From: a bacterium
Lineage (GTDB): Bacteria; Desulfobacterota; Binatia; HRBIN30; CADEER01
Direction: 5' to 3'
NCBI GenBank assembly: GCA_019637795.1
Contig: JAHBUY010000005.1
Location: 372,001-436,000, forward strand
DNA length: 64,000 nt
The notes under the pieces were generated by a model. That model ran no database searches. It was not told where the DNA came from and saw nothing but the letters and a program-made list of their open reading frames with translations. A program made the translations under genes and the position numbers. How positions within the stretch are numbered: position 1 is the first letter of the stretch; every line of letters starts with the position of its first letter. Positions 52,587 to 60,852 of this stretch are shown here, in pieces.

Positions 52587-54003
52587 GGCGGCCGGCGCGT
52601 ACGGCGGCGACCAGGGCGGCGTGATCCCGTTCCGTTTGATCGGCGTAGGCGAGGGCCAGGTCGCCGATCGCCTCGTCGAACGCGTCGGACTTGCCGAGAT
52701 AGCCGCTGATCAGCGCCGCGTCGCCGGATTTGGCGTGGGCGCGCGCCAGCGTGCGGCCGCACAGCTCGGCGTACAGGTGCATCTGGGTCGCGGTCGCCCC
52801 CTCGACCGGCGCCGAGAGCTTCATGTCGCGCAACTGGCGGGCGTAGAAGGAGCGACCGCCGCGGCCGTGCGTCCAGCCGAGGAAGATGTCGCTGGCCGAC
52901 TGCATGAGGCGCTGGCCGGTGACGACGCGCTGGCCGTGGTTCTCGTACGCGCTCTTTCCGGCGTACCGCTCGAGCACCGAGGCGCCCGCCTCCTTGAACT
53001 GCAGCAGCAAGGGGTGGTTCTCGGCGGAGAAGAACAGGCCCACGAAGCAGCGCGTGCCGACGCTGCCGATCCCCACCGCCTTGATCGCCAGATCCTCGAG
53101 GCGGTAGCGGTCGAACAACACCCGGCGCTCCTCCGGCAGGCTGGCCCGATAGGCGGTCATCGCCTCGTGCACGATCTCGTGCAGGCGCCCTTCCTCGAAG
53201 ACGTGAAACAGCACCGGCGGCTGGTCGATCAGCCGCCGCCGACCGCCGACCTCGCCACTGATCTTGGGGTAGAGATAGTCGCCGAGCCGCTCCTGCGCCT
53301 GCGCCACGAGTTGGGCGCGCGCCTTGCGGATCCTCGCGTTCGGCGCCATGGCGATGATCTGCTCGGCATCGAGATGGTCGTACCAGACGTCCAGCGGGCT
53401 CATCTCGGAACATTCGCGCAGGCGGACGCGATAGGCGCGCACGCACTCGGCGGCGGCCGACCTGGCCTGCGCGTCGCTCAGGCGGTTGGCGCGCGCCGCC
53501 ACCGCGAAGCTGATCGCCAGGCGCTTCACGTCCCATTCCCAGGGCGCCGGCAGCGTCTCGTCGAAGTCGTTGATGTCGAAGATCAGGTTGCGCTCCGGCG
53601 TCGCGAACAGCCCGAAATTGAGCAGATGGCAGTCGCCACAGGCCTGGACGCGGACGCCGGTGCTCGGCATGGCGGCGAGGTCGTGCGCCATCAGTCCGGC
53701 GGAACCGCGCAGGAACGTGAACGGCGTGCGCAGCATGCGCCCGTAGCGGATGGGCACCAACTCGGCGAGGCGGTCGCGGTTCGATGCCTCGAGGATCGCG
53801 ATCGGATCGCGGCGCTTCGGCGGCCGCTTCCATTCGCCGTGACTGCGCCGCCGGACGCGATCGCGCAGCGCGGCGCCGTCCGTCAACCGTTGCTCGCGCG
53901 ACCGCATCAGCGCTTGGAACCGGCCCGCCTCGGCGGGGAGATCGTCGTGTTTCCGCCCTGTCTTCCTGTTCACCATCGTGCCACCCGCACCCCGGCGTGC
54001 CAT
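52561..54003 (-). CDS. DUF2252 family protein
   Basis: The 480-aa protein has the pattern of DUF2252: RYGRMLRTPFTFLRGSAGLMAHDLAAMP near residue 90, VQACGDCHLLNFGLFATPERNLIFDINDFDETLPAPWEWDVKRLA near 120, VGIGSVGTRCFVGLFF near 310 and FLGWTHGRGGRSFYARQLRDMK near 370. The GD-H--N-G and DINDFDE parts resemble a kinase catalytic loop and metal site, so a phosphotransferase role is plausible but not shown. A start further in (MVNRKTG, residue 10) is also possible. Tail-to-tail overlap of 26 bases with the membrane protein gene. Confidence 0.9.
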   Translation of the reverse strand: MARRGAGGTMVNRKTGRKHDDLPAEAGRFQALMRSREQRLTDGAALRDRVRRRSHGEWKRPPKRRDPIAILEASNRDRLAELVPIRYGRMLRTPFTFLRGSAGLMAHDLAAMPSTGVRVQACGDCHLLNFGLFATPERNLIFDINDFDETLPAPWEWDVKRLAISFAVAARANRLSDAQARSAAAECVRAYRVRLRECSEMSPLDVWYDHLDAEQIIAMAPNARIRKARAQLVAQAQERLGDYLYPKISGEVGGRRRLIDQPPVLFHVFEEGRLHEIVHEAMTAYRASLPEERRVLFDRYRLEDLAIKAVGIGSVGTRCFVGLFFSAENHPLLLQFKEAGASVLERYAGKSAYENHGQRVVTGQRLMQSASDIFLGWTHGRGGRSFYARQLRDMKLSAPVEGATATQMHLYAELCGRTLARAHAKSGDAALISGYLGKSDAFDEAIGDLALAYADQTERDHAALVAAVRAGRLKAVIEEE

Positions 54004-54131
54004 CCCAACCGAGATCGCCTCCTTTCCGGCACCGATAGCAGTGCCGGACGCGGTTGCTCAGGGGCGCCCGTGGCGCGGGACGGGGCAGCCAGCGGCAGCG
54101 GTTGGCTTTCGCGCTCGGCGCCGCCGCCGGG

Positions 54132-54695
54132 TCAGTCGCGGGCCGGCGCGGTCGGACAACTCAAGGTGACTGCGCCGCCCGGCTGCAACTCGTAGATGTA
54201 GGGATCGCCGCTGACCGGATCGACCGGCGGCACCGTCAGCTCGGCTGGAGAGAGCGCCGCCAGGCTGCTGGGCGGAGCGCCGGTGCGCGCGACGTGCGCG
54301 GCCACGGCCTGCATGATGATCGCGGCCCGGGCGGCGCAGGCATTGTCGGCAATGCTCGGCGGCACCAACACGGGCACCGGCGCGACGTCGCGCTCGCCAC
54401 CCCCAAAGCTCAACAACGCAGCGGCCGCGACCGCCACCGCGGCCAGCAGGACGAGCGCCCACGGCCCCACGCGGCGGCGGCGCGGCGGGGTCTCGTCGAT
54501 GGCGATGGCGACGGGCGGCAGCCGCTCGATCTCGGCGGCCAGCGCCCGAAAGGGATCGGAGGTCGCGAGCGGCATGGCGCCGCCGGCCGGCATCACTTCC
54601 GCGTCCGCTCGCCACGGCGCCGCGCGCCGACGCGCGGCGGGATCGAGAAAGCCTCCATCGGCGGAGCCCTGGGGCCGTTCCGACACCGGCGGCAT
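54132..54695 (-). CDS. Unknown single-pass membrane protein behind the GspE-like gene
   Basis: The 187-aa product has a soluble N-terminus of about 75 residues, a basic stretch PPRRRRVG, one membrane helix (PWALVLLAAVAVAAAALLSF near residue 80) and an outer part with CAARAAIIMQAVAAHVARTGAPPSSLAALSPAELTVPPVDPVSGDPYIYEL. The last part is like the C-terminal loop of GspG/pilin-type proteins (...L..L...P.DP.G.PY.Y). It starts 13 bases after the ATPase gene, so a joint role in a pilus- or secretion-like process can be inferred. N-terminal methylation signal is absent. Confidence 0.6.
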   Translation of the reverse strand: MPPVSERPQGSADGGFLDPAARRRAAPWRADAEVMPAGGAMPLATSDPFRALAAEIERLPPVAIAIDETPPRRRRVGPWALVLLAAVAVAAAALLSFGGGERDVAPVPVLVPPSIADNACAARAAIIMQAVAAHVARTGAPPSSLAALSPAELTVPPVDPVSGDPYIYELQPGGAVTLSCPTAPARD

Positions 54696-54708
54696 CGTCG
54701 GCCAGCCG

Positions 54709-56940
54709 TCACGCCGGCTCCGCTCGCCGGACGTCGTCCGCGGCGTGCTTGGTCAACCACAGGCGGTTGGTGTCGCCGGCGCGTTCGTAGCTCACGGCAT
54801 CGACCGCGGAGCGGATGACGAACGCGCGCACCTCGGGACCGATGTCGCTCGACAGCAGGTCGACGTCGGGCATGCGGGCGCCCGGTCCGGGCCACGCCCA
54901 CGGCGCGCCGCGGTCCCAGACGCAGACCCGGCAGTGCTGCCGCGACACCTCGACCTCGAGGTGGACCTCGCCGCTGGCGTCGCTGTCGGCGGCGAGGGCG
55001 CAGCTCTCGGCGATGGCCAGCTCGAGATCCTGCGCCGCCAGGTCGTCGAGACCGCCGGCGCTGCTCAGCGCCCGCACCGCGGTCGCGAGCAGGGCGCCGC
55101 CGCCGATGGCCTTGCCGGCCTGGATGCTGATGACGCGGTCGTCCGGCGGCGCGGCCGCCGGCGCCGGCGCGGCGACCGTGACGGCTGCCGCCGCGGCGGC
55201 GGCCGGCGTCGTGTCGCACGCCGCACAGGCGCCGCTGCGCTCGTCGAGCTCGGCGCCGCACTCGCGGCAGCGGGCGATCTCGTCCGCCTTGATCACCGCC
55301 GCCACTTCCTCCGGCGTGGCCAGACCGAGGCGGATCTTGTCGAGCGCCACCTGCATCAACGTGCGCGAGCCCTGCCGGCGCAGGAGATCGCGCAGCGCCG
55401 TCTCGCTGCCGCCGTCCTCGATCACCCGTCGGACGTCGTTGGTGGTGCGCAGCAGCTCGTAGACGCCAATGCGCCCCAAATAGCCGGTCTGGCGGCATTT
55501 GACGCATCCCCGTCCGCGGCGCACCGCGCCCGGCTCGAGCGCGGCGGCGAAGCGGAGCGACGCATAGGTCTCGGCGGGCGCCGGCTCGGCGCAGGCGGGG
55601 CAGACCCGCCTGACCAGCCGCTGCGCGATCACCAGCAACAGCGTCGACGCGATCAGCTCCGACTCGATGCCGAGCTTCTGCAGTCGGGTGATGGCGCCGA
55701 TCGAATCGTTGGTGTGCAGCGTCGACAGCACCAGGTGTCCGGTCTGCGCCGCCTGGATGGCGATCTCCGCCGTCTCGCGATCGCGGATCTCGCCGATGAG
55801 GATGACGTCGGGGTCCTGGCGCAGGATGGAGCGGAGCGCGGCCGCGAAGGTCATGCCCTGGCGCTCGCGCACTTCGGTCTGGTTGATCCCCGGCAGGCGG
55901 TACTCGATCGGGTTCTCGACCGTGACGATGTTCAGCGCCGGCGTCTGGATGGCGCGCAGCATGGCGTAGAGCGTCGTCGACTTGCCGCTGCCGGTCGGTC
56001 CGGTGGTGAGGATCAGGCCCTCGGAATGACGCAGCACCTCCTGCAGGGTCGCCAGCTCCGCCGCTTCGAGACCGAGCTCGTCCAGCGTCACCAGGGCGCG
56101 GCGCGCGTCGAGCAGCCGGATCACGACCTTCTCGCCGTACTGCGTCGGCAACGTCGACACCCGGCAGTCGATCGCCCGACCGGCGACCGTCATCGTCAGT
56201 CCGCCGTCCTGCGGCACGCGGCGTTCGGTGATGTCGAGCCGCGCCATCACCTTGAGACGCGCCGTCAGCGGGCCGCGGACGGCGGCGGAGACGCGCGACA
56301 CCTCCTCCAGGGCGCCATCGATGCGGTAGCGGATCGTCAGCCCATCGGCCGTCGGTTCGAGATGGATGTCGCTGGCGCGCTGTGTCACTGCCCGCTCGAT
56401 GAGCAATGCCGCCATCTTGACGATCGGACTCTGCGAGTCCTCGCGGCGCTTGACCGCGACCGTCGCCTCCGCGCCGTCGGCCGGCGCGGGCGACGAGAAC
56501 GCGGCCCGCAGGTCGCTCAACGCCACCGCCGCCGGCTCGATGCGCACGTTGTAGGCGAAGCGCAGTTGGCGGATCAGCTCGTGGTCGAACGGGTTGGTCA
56601 TCGCCAGCAGCATGTGGGTGTCGTCGAGGCCGACGACGGCGGCGAGGTGGCCGGTGAGGATCGCGTCGTCGGTCAGCGACGCCACGTCGGCGCTGCTGCT
56701 GGGATCGACCCGCGGCAGGTGCAGCTCGCGCTGCAGCAGGGTGACCAGCGCGGTCTCGTCGACGAAGCCGTCGTCACACAACGCCTCGACCAGGTGCTGG
56801 TTGCGGTCGCACGCGCTGCGCTCGGCGGCGGCGGCGGTGTCGGCATCGACGAGGCCGTGCTTGAAGAGGAATCGGAGCAGCGCCGTGTCCGCCGCCGACA
56901 GGGAATGGAGCGGCGTCGCCGCGGAGAGGGAGCCAGTCAT
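54709..56940 (-). CDS. GspE/PilB-type ATPase fused to zinc ribbon and RsbW-like ATPase domain
   Basis: From MTGSLSAATPLHSLSA the product has 743 aa. Residues about 15-165 are the MshEN-type N-terminal part; about 190-540 the secretion ATPase with SDIHLEP, Walker A TTGPTGSGKST near 315, DPDVILIGEIRDRETAEIA near 378 and HTNDSIGAITRL. Two CxxC pairs (CPAC, CVKC) near 446 and 482 form the usual zinc site. Then comes an extra zinc ribbon (CRECGAELDERSGACAAC near 555-573), an Ala linker, and a domain like anti-sigma RsbW (AAQDLELAIAESCALAADSD... with EVSRQHCRVCVWDRGAPW). The last part is not usual in GspE/PilB. Confidence 0.9.
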   Translation of the reverse strand: MTGSLSAATPLHSLSAADTALLRFLFKHGLVDADTAAAAERSACDRNQHLVEALCDDGFVDETALVTLLQRELHLPRVDPSSSADVASLTDDAILTGHLAAVVGLDDTHMLLAMTNPFDHELIRQLRFAYNVRIEPAAVALSDLRAAFSSPAPADGAEATVAVKRREDSQSPIVKMAALLIERAVTQRASDIHLEPTADGLTIRYRIDGALEEVSRVSAAVRGPLTARLKVMARLDITERRVPQDGGLTMTVAGRAIDCRVSTLPTQYGEKVVIRLLDARRALVTLDELGLEAAELATLQEVLRHSEGLILTTGPTGSGKSTTLYAMLRAIQTPALNIVTVENPIEYRLPGINQTEVRERQGMTFAAALRSILRQDPDVILIGEIRDRETAEIAIQAAQTGHLVLSTLHTNDSIGAITRLQKLGIESELIASTLLLVIAQRLVRRVCPACAEPAPAETYASLRFAAALEPGAVRRGRGCVKCRQTGYLGRIGVYELLRTTNDVRRVIEDGGSETALRDLLRRQGSRTLMQVALDKIRLGLATPEEVAAVIKADEIARCRECGAELDERSGACAACDTTPAAAAAAAVTVAAPAPAAAPPDDRVISIQAGKAIGGGALLATAVRALSSAGGLDDLAAQDLELAIAESCALAADSDASGEVHLEVEVSRQHCRVCVWDRGAPWAWPGPGARMPDVDLLSSDIGPEVRAFVIRSAVDAVSYERAGDTNRLWLTKHAADDVRRAEPA

Positions 56941-57150
56941 CTGACCGAGCGATGCAGCAGGGGACGTGCCATGTTGCCGCGCAGCGCGGCCGGCGCGCCC
57001 GGCGTCACGCCGCGCCGACGCCGGCGGTGACGCACCAGCCTCGAACCGGACGAAGCGCCGGAAAGCGACAGTTTCGTGGCGATGGCGGTGGTGGCCCGGC
57101 CGCTCCGCTCCCAGGTGCCGCGGCACGCCTGGGCGCCGGGGACGATGGAT

Positions 57151-57882
57151 CTAGCCGAGGTGAGCGCGCAGGAAGCGCACGGCGCGCGGGAAGGCGTCGG
57201 CGGCGGCCTCCGGACGGTAGGCGTCGGGGCGCGCATCATTGAAGAAAGCGTGACCGGCCCCGGGGTAGACGCGCAGGTCGAACAACTTGCCGGCGCGGGT
57301 GAGAATCGCGCGCAGCTCCTCGACGTCGGCCTGCGGGATGAGACCGTCCTCGGCGCCGAACAGGCCGAGGTACGGACAGCCGAGTTGCGGCGCCATCTCG
57401 AGCGGGCTGAGCGGCTTGCGCTCGGTGTGCTCGGCGTAGCGCAGCATGCCGTACCAGCTCACGCAGGCGCGCAGGCGCGGCACGCGGCAGGCGGCCATCA
57501 GCGCGTACTGACCGCCGAGGCAGAAGCCGGTGATGCCGACCGCATCGGCGCGCACCTCGCGGCGCGCCGCCAGCGCGTCCGCCGCCCCGGCCAGGTCGGC
57601 GAGCACGCGCTGATCGGGCAGCGCCGCGATCCAGGCGAACACCGCCGGCATGTCGGCGAGCGTCGGCGCGCCCTCCCGGCTGTACAGATCGATCACGGCG
57701 GTGAAGAACCCCTCCGCCGCGAAGCGCGCCGCGACGTCGAGGTAGTGATCCGACACGCCGCGCACGTCCGGAATGAGGATCAGCCCCGGGAAGGGCCCCT
57801 CCCCGGCGGGCCGGATCGCCGTCAGGTGCACGGCATCGCCATCGCGCTCGAAGGTGATCGGGATGGGGCTGCGTTCGCTCAT
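57151..57882 (-). CDS. Dienelactone hydrolase family protein
   Basis: From MSERSPIPITFERDG the product has 243 aa. The alpha/beta hydrolase has a cysteine nucleophile in GFCLGGQYAL near residue 115, an Asp in GAEDGLIP near 175 and His in GAGHAFFND near 210, the Cys-Asp-His triad of dienelactone hydrolases. PGLILIPDVRGVSDHYLDVAARFAAEGFFTAVIDLYSR near 35 is also standard. It may cleave lactone or ester intermediates of aromatic degradation; substrate not known. The longer start at 57918 adds only basic residues. Confidence 0.93.
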   Translation of the reverse strand: MSERSPIPITFERDGDAVHLTAIRPAGEGPFPGLILIPDVRGVSDHYLDVAARFAAEGFFTAVIDLYSREGAPTLADMPAVFAWIAALPDQRVLADLAGAADALAARREVRADAVGITGFCLGGQYALMAACRVPRLRACVSWYGMLRYAEHTERKPLSPLEMAPQLGCPYLGLFGAEDGLIPQADVEELRAILTRAGKLFDLRVYPGAGHAFFNDARPDAYRPEAAADAFPRAVRFLRAHLG

Positions 57883-57939
57883 GCGCCGCCGCTTACCCGG
57901 TCCGGGCGGCGCCGACAACCGCGGCCGTCGCGGCCGGGC

Positions 57940-59040
57940 TCAGCGCGAGCAGAACGGCTGCAGGTCGATGCTGGTCGCGCCCTCGAGCAGCAGCTCGGCG
58001 ATGAGGCGGGCGGTGATCGGCGCCAGCAGCACGCCGGTGCGGTGGTGGCCGCAGGCGAGCGTGACGTTGTCCCAGCCGCGCAGCGGGCCGAGCAGCGGCC
58101 GGCCGAGGCGGGAGAGCGGGCGCAGGCCCGACCAGACGCGAGTCACCGGCGCGTCGGCGAGCTCCGGCACCATGCGCACGGCGCGGCCGAGCAGCAGCGC
58201 CGCGCCCGCCGCGGTCACCATCTTGGCGCGCGCCCGCGGCGCGCTGGTGCTGCCGATCAGCACCTCGCCGCTCGGCCGCGGCACCAGGCAGGCGTCGCCC
58301 CAGAACATCGGCAGCGCCAGCGGCGCCCGCGGCCGGACGGCCAGCATCTCGCCGCGGTCGGCGCAGACCGGAATCGGCGCCCGCAGCAGCGAGCCCACGG
58401 CGCCGGACCAGGCGCCGGCGGCGATCACCACCCGGCCGACGGGCAGCAGGTCGTCGCCGACGGCCAGCGCTTCCACCCGGCGGCGGCGCGCGACGATGCG
58501 GCGCAGCGGCGTGCCGAGGCGGAACTCGACGCCGCGGCGCGCCGCCGCGACGTGCAGCGCCTCCACCAGTCGCCCGGCGTTGAGCGATGCGTCGTCCGCG
58601 AAGCGCGCCGCCGCCCGCACCGCGGGGTTGATCTCGGGATGGCGGGCGCGCACCGCGTCGCCGTCCAACAGCTCGACCGCGAAACCGCGCTCGCGCTGAC
58701 GGGTCGCGAAGCGGTCGAGCCGCTCGGCCTCGCGACTGGAGAAGGCGAGGTCGAGGACGCCGTTGGCGGCGTACTCGACCTCGATCCCGGTCTCCGCGGC
58801 GAGCGCGGCGGCGAACGGCGCCGCCAGCGCCGCGCTGGCGCGCTTGAGGTCGGCGAGCGCGCCGCGCCGGGCCCGACTGCTGGCCACCGCCAGCATGCCG
58901 GCGGCGGCACCGGAGGCCTCGCCGCCCGGCTCGCCGCGGTCGATGACGACGATGCGCCCGGCGCCGCGACCCGCCAGCTCGCGGGCGATGGCGCAGCCGA
59001 TCACGCCGGCGCCGATGATCGCGATGTCCGCCGCCGCCAT
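57940..59040 (-). CDS. thiO: Glycine oxidase ThiO-like FAD enzyme
   Basis: The 366-aa FAD oxidoreductase of the DAO family begins MAAADIAIIGAGVIGCAIARELAGRG, with VIDRGEPGGEASGAAAGMLA near 35, the pattern of ThiO. VVIAAGAWSGAVGSLL near 210 and ITRVWSGLRPLSRLGRPLLG...NVTLACGHHRTGVLLAPITARLIAELL at the end support it. ThiO makes the imine of glyoxylate from glycine for the thiazole of thiamin. No other thiamin gene is near, so another small amino acid as substrate is possible. It is followed by the hydrolase gene on the same strand after 57 bases. Confidence 0.88.
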   Translation of the reverse strand: MAAADIAIIGAGVIGCAIARELAGRGAGRIVVIDRGEPGGEASGAAAGMLAVASSRARRGALADLKRASAALAAPFAAALAAETGIEVEYAANGVLDLAFSSREAERLDRFATRQRERGFAVELLDGDAVRARHPEINPAVRAAARFADDASLNAGRLVEALHVAAARRGVEFRLGTPLRRIVARRRRVEALAVGDDLLPVGRVVIAAGAWSGAVGSLLRAPIPVCADRGEMLAVRPRAPLALPMFWGDACLVPRPSGEVLIGSTSAPRARAKMVTAAGAALLLGRAVRMVPELADAPVTRVWSGLRPLSRLGRPLLGPLRGWDNVTLACGHHRTGVLLAPITARLIAELLLEGATSIDLQPFCSR

Positions 59041-59143
59041 GCGCTCCCCTTAGCGAGCGGACGCGGCGCGGCCAACCGACCGGCGCCAGACCAGGCAGTC
59101 CGTTGAAGAAGCGGGCCGCGCAGCGAGGGCGAGGGATCAACCT

Positions 59144-59340
59144 CGATGGGAGAAAACACCTTCACCACGATGGGAGAAAACACCTTCACCACGGAGGCAC
59201 GGAGACACGGAGGGTGCAGCGTCGCAATGGCGGGTGGATGCGATCCCTATGGCCATTGCTGATGGCGTTGGGGATCTCGCCCCGAACCCCCTCTTGTCCG
59301 CGTTACTCCGTGTCTCCGTGCCTCCGTGGTGAAATGCTTT
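59144..59340 (-). repeat. MITE-like inverted-repeat element, copy 2, with 24-bp tandem duplication
   Basis: Arms at 59185-59212 and 59306-59333 pair perfectly over 28 bp (CTCCGTGTCTCCGTGCCTCC in the right arm), enclosing about 93 bases similar to copy 1 in reverse. Before the left arm a 24-base unit (CGATGGGAGAAAACACCTTC...) stands twice in tandem at 59144-59167 and 59168-59191. The gap 59041-59423 holds no gene otherwise. Confidence 0.85.
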
Positions 59341-59423
59341 GGTCGGTTGTGTCGAGGATTCGGCAGCGAACCGCCGGCGCGCAAGACCCGGCCGCAGTAG
59401 CCGACCGGTCTTTCAACGGGCTG

Positions 59424-59771
59424 CTACGGCTTGGTCACCTGGAGGCTGTAGCGATACTCGCCGAACGCCAGCGATTCCTGGCCGGTGAACATCTCCGGCT
59501 GCAGGAAGCCCTGCCCGTCGGTGAGGCCGAAGACGTCGTTGGCGGCGACCCGGTCGCCCATCGTCAGGTGGCCGGTGAGCCCGCCGGTGCCGGCGTTGAG
59601 GAGCGTCACCACGAAACGCACCGGCGCGTAGACGACGTTGCCGACGGCGGCCAGGGCCGCGGCGCCGGGGTGGCGGGGCCGATCCTGCTGCGGATCGAGA
59701 TCATGCGCCGACGCGCGGACCGCGCACAGCATGGCACTTGCGGCGAGAACGACGATGAGGCGACGGCGCAT
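59424..59771 (-). CDS. Small exported protein of unknown function
   Basis: From MRRRLIVVLAASAMLCAVRASAHDLD the product has 115 aa with a clear signal peptide cut near ASA-HD. The mature part has a hydrophobic stretch AAALAAVGNVVYAPVRFVVTLLNAGTGGLTGHLTMGD and ends FGEYRYSLQVTKP. The pattern 'GN..Y.P.R......A..GG..G.......A..V...T..G' is common to small exported proteins of deltaproteobacterial type without known role. It is divergent from the MBL-fold gene. Confidence 0.7.
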   Translation of the reverse strand: MRRRLIVVLAASAMLCAVRASAHDLDPQQDRPRHPGAAALAAVGNVVYAPVRFVVTLLNAGTGGLTGHLTMGDRVAANDVFGLTDGQGFLQPEMFTGQESLAFGEYRYSLQVTKP

Positions 59772-59873
59772 GACGGCGGTTCTCCTTCCGCCGCGCAGGA
59801 TAGCCGGCGCGCGTCGCCTGTCAGCACGAAATTTGACCCGCGACCGCCCGGCTGGCAGTGACGGGAGGTTCCG

Positions 59874-60773
59874 ATGCGAGCGACCGACCGCACCTTCGGC
59901 CGGGTCACCGTCCTGGTGGGCGAGAAGACCGGCAAGTACCCCGACGGCAATTCGCTGTGGATCCGCGGCCGCGACGCGGTGGCGGTCGTCGATCCCTCGC
60001 TGAGCGTCGCCCGCCGGGCCGGCGAGCTGGGCGCGGTCGACCTCGTCATCCAGAGCCACGTGCACGAGGATCACGTCGCCGGCCTCTTCCGCTTCCCGAC
60101 GGCGCGCGTCGTCGCGCACCGCGCCGACCTGCCCGGCCTGCACCACCTCGACGGCCTGCTGGCCATCTACGGCTACGCCGACGCCCGCCTGCTGGCGACG
60201 CTGCGCACCTGGGTGGTGGAGGAATTCCACTACGCGGCGCGGCCGGACGCCAGCGCGTACGAGGACGGCGCGGTCTTCGACCTCGGCGGCACGGCGGTGC
60301 GCGCCATCCACCTGCCCGGCCACACCCGTGGCCACTCGGCCCTGCTCGTCGAGCCCGAGGGCGTGCTGTTCCTCGGCGACATCGACCTCAGCAGCTTCGG
60401 GCCGTACTACGGCGACGCCTGGTCCGACCTCGAGGATTTCGAGCGCTCGCTGGCGCGGGTGCGCGAGATCGAGGCCCGCGTCTGGGTGTCGTTCCACCAC
60501 GCCGGCGTCATCGAGGACCGCGCCACCTTCCTCGCCAAGCTCGACCGCTTCGCCGCCCGCATCGGCGAACGCGAGGCCGCGCTGCTCGACCATCTCGCCG
60601 CGCCGCGCACCCTCGAGGAGCTGGTGCGCCACCGCTTCCTCTACCCGCCGCACGCCCAGTTGAGCTATGCCGACGCCGCGGAGCGCCGCACCATCGCGCA
60701 GCACCTCGCCCGCCTGGAGCGCGCCCGACGCGTCGAACGGATTGCCGAGCACACATGGCGACGGATCTCCTGA
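59874..60773 (+). CDS. MBL-fold metallo-hydrolase
   Basis: The 299-aa protein has the metallo-beta-lactamase motifs HVHEDHVAGLF near residue 63, a His in IHLPGHTRGHSALLVEPE near 150, ALLVEPEGVLFLGDIDLSSFG with the bridging Asp near 170, and WVSFHHAGVIEDR near 205. About 65 residues of helical C-terminus follow (REAALLDHLAAPRTLEELVRHRF), like a winged helix, seen in the LACTB2-type hydrolases. GGGAGG lies before the ATG. It probably cleaves a thioester or ester bond; the substrate is unknown. Confidence 0.92.
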   Translation: MRATDRTFGRVTVLVGEKTGKYPDGNSLWIRGRDAVAVVDPSLSVARRAGELGAVDLVIQSHVHEDHVAGLFRFPTARVVAHRADLPGLHHLDGLLAIYGYADARLLATLRTWVVEEFHYAARPDASAYEDGAVFDLGGTAVRAIHLPGHTRGHSALLVEPEGVLFLGDIDLSSFGPYYGDAWSDLEDFERSLARVREIEARVWVSFHHAGVIEDRATFLAKLDRFAARIGEREAALLDHLAAPRTLEELVRHRFLYPPHAQLSYADAAERRTIAQHLARLERARRVERIAEHTWRRIS

Positions 60774-60852
60774 GCACCCACCCGCAAAGGGGCATCGAGG
60801 CGCGCAGCGATGCGGCGCCTGCGGGCGCCCCGGCGCCCCGGCGCGCGGCGTG

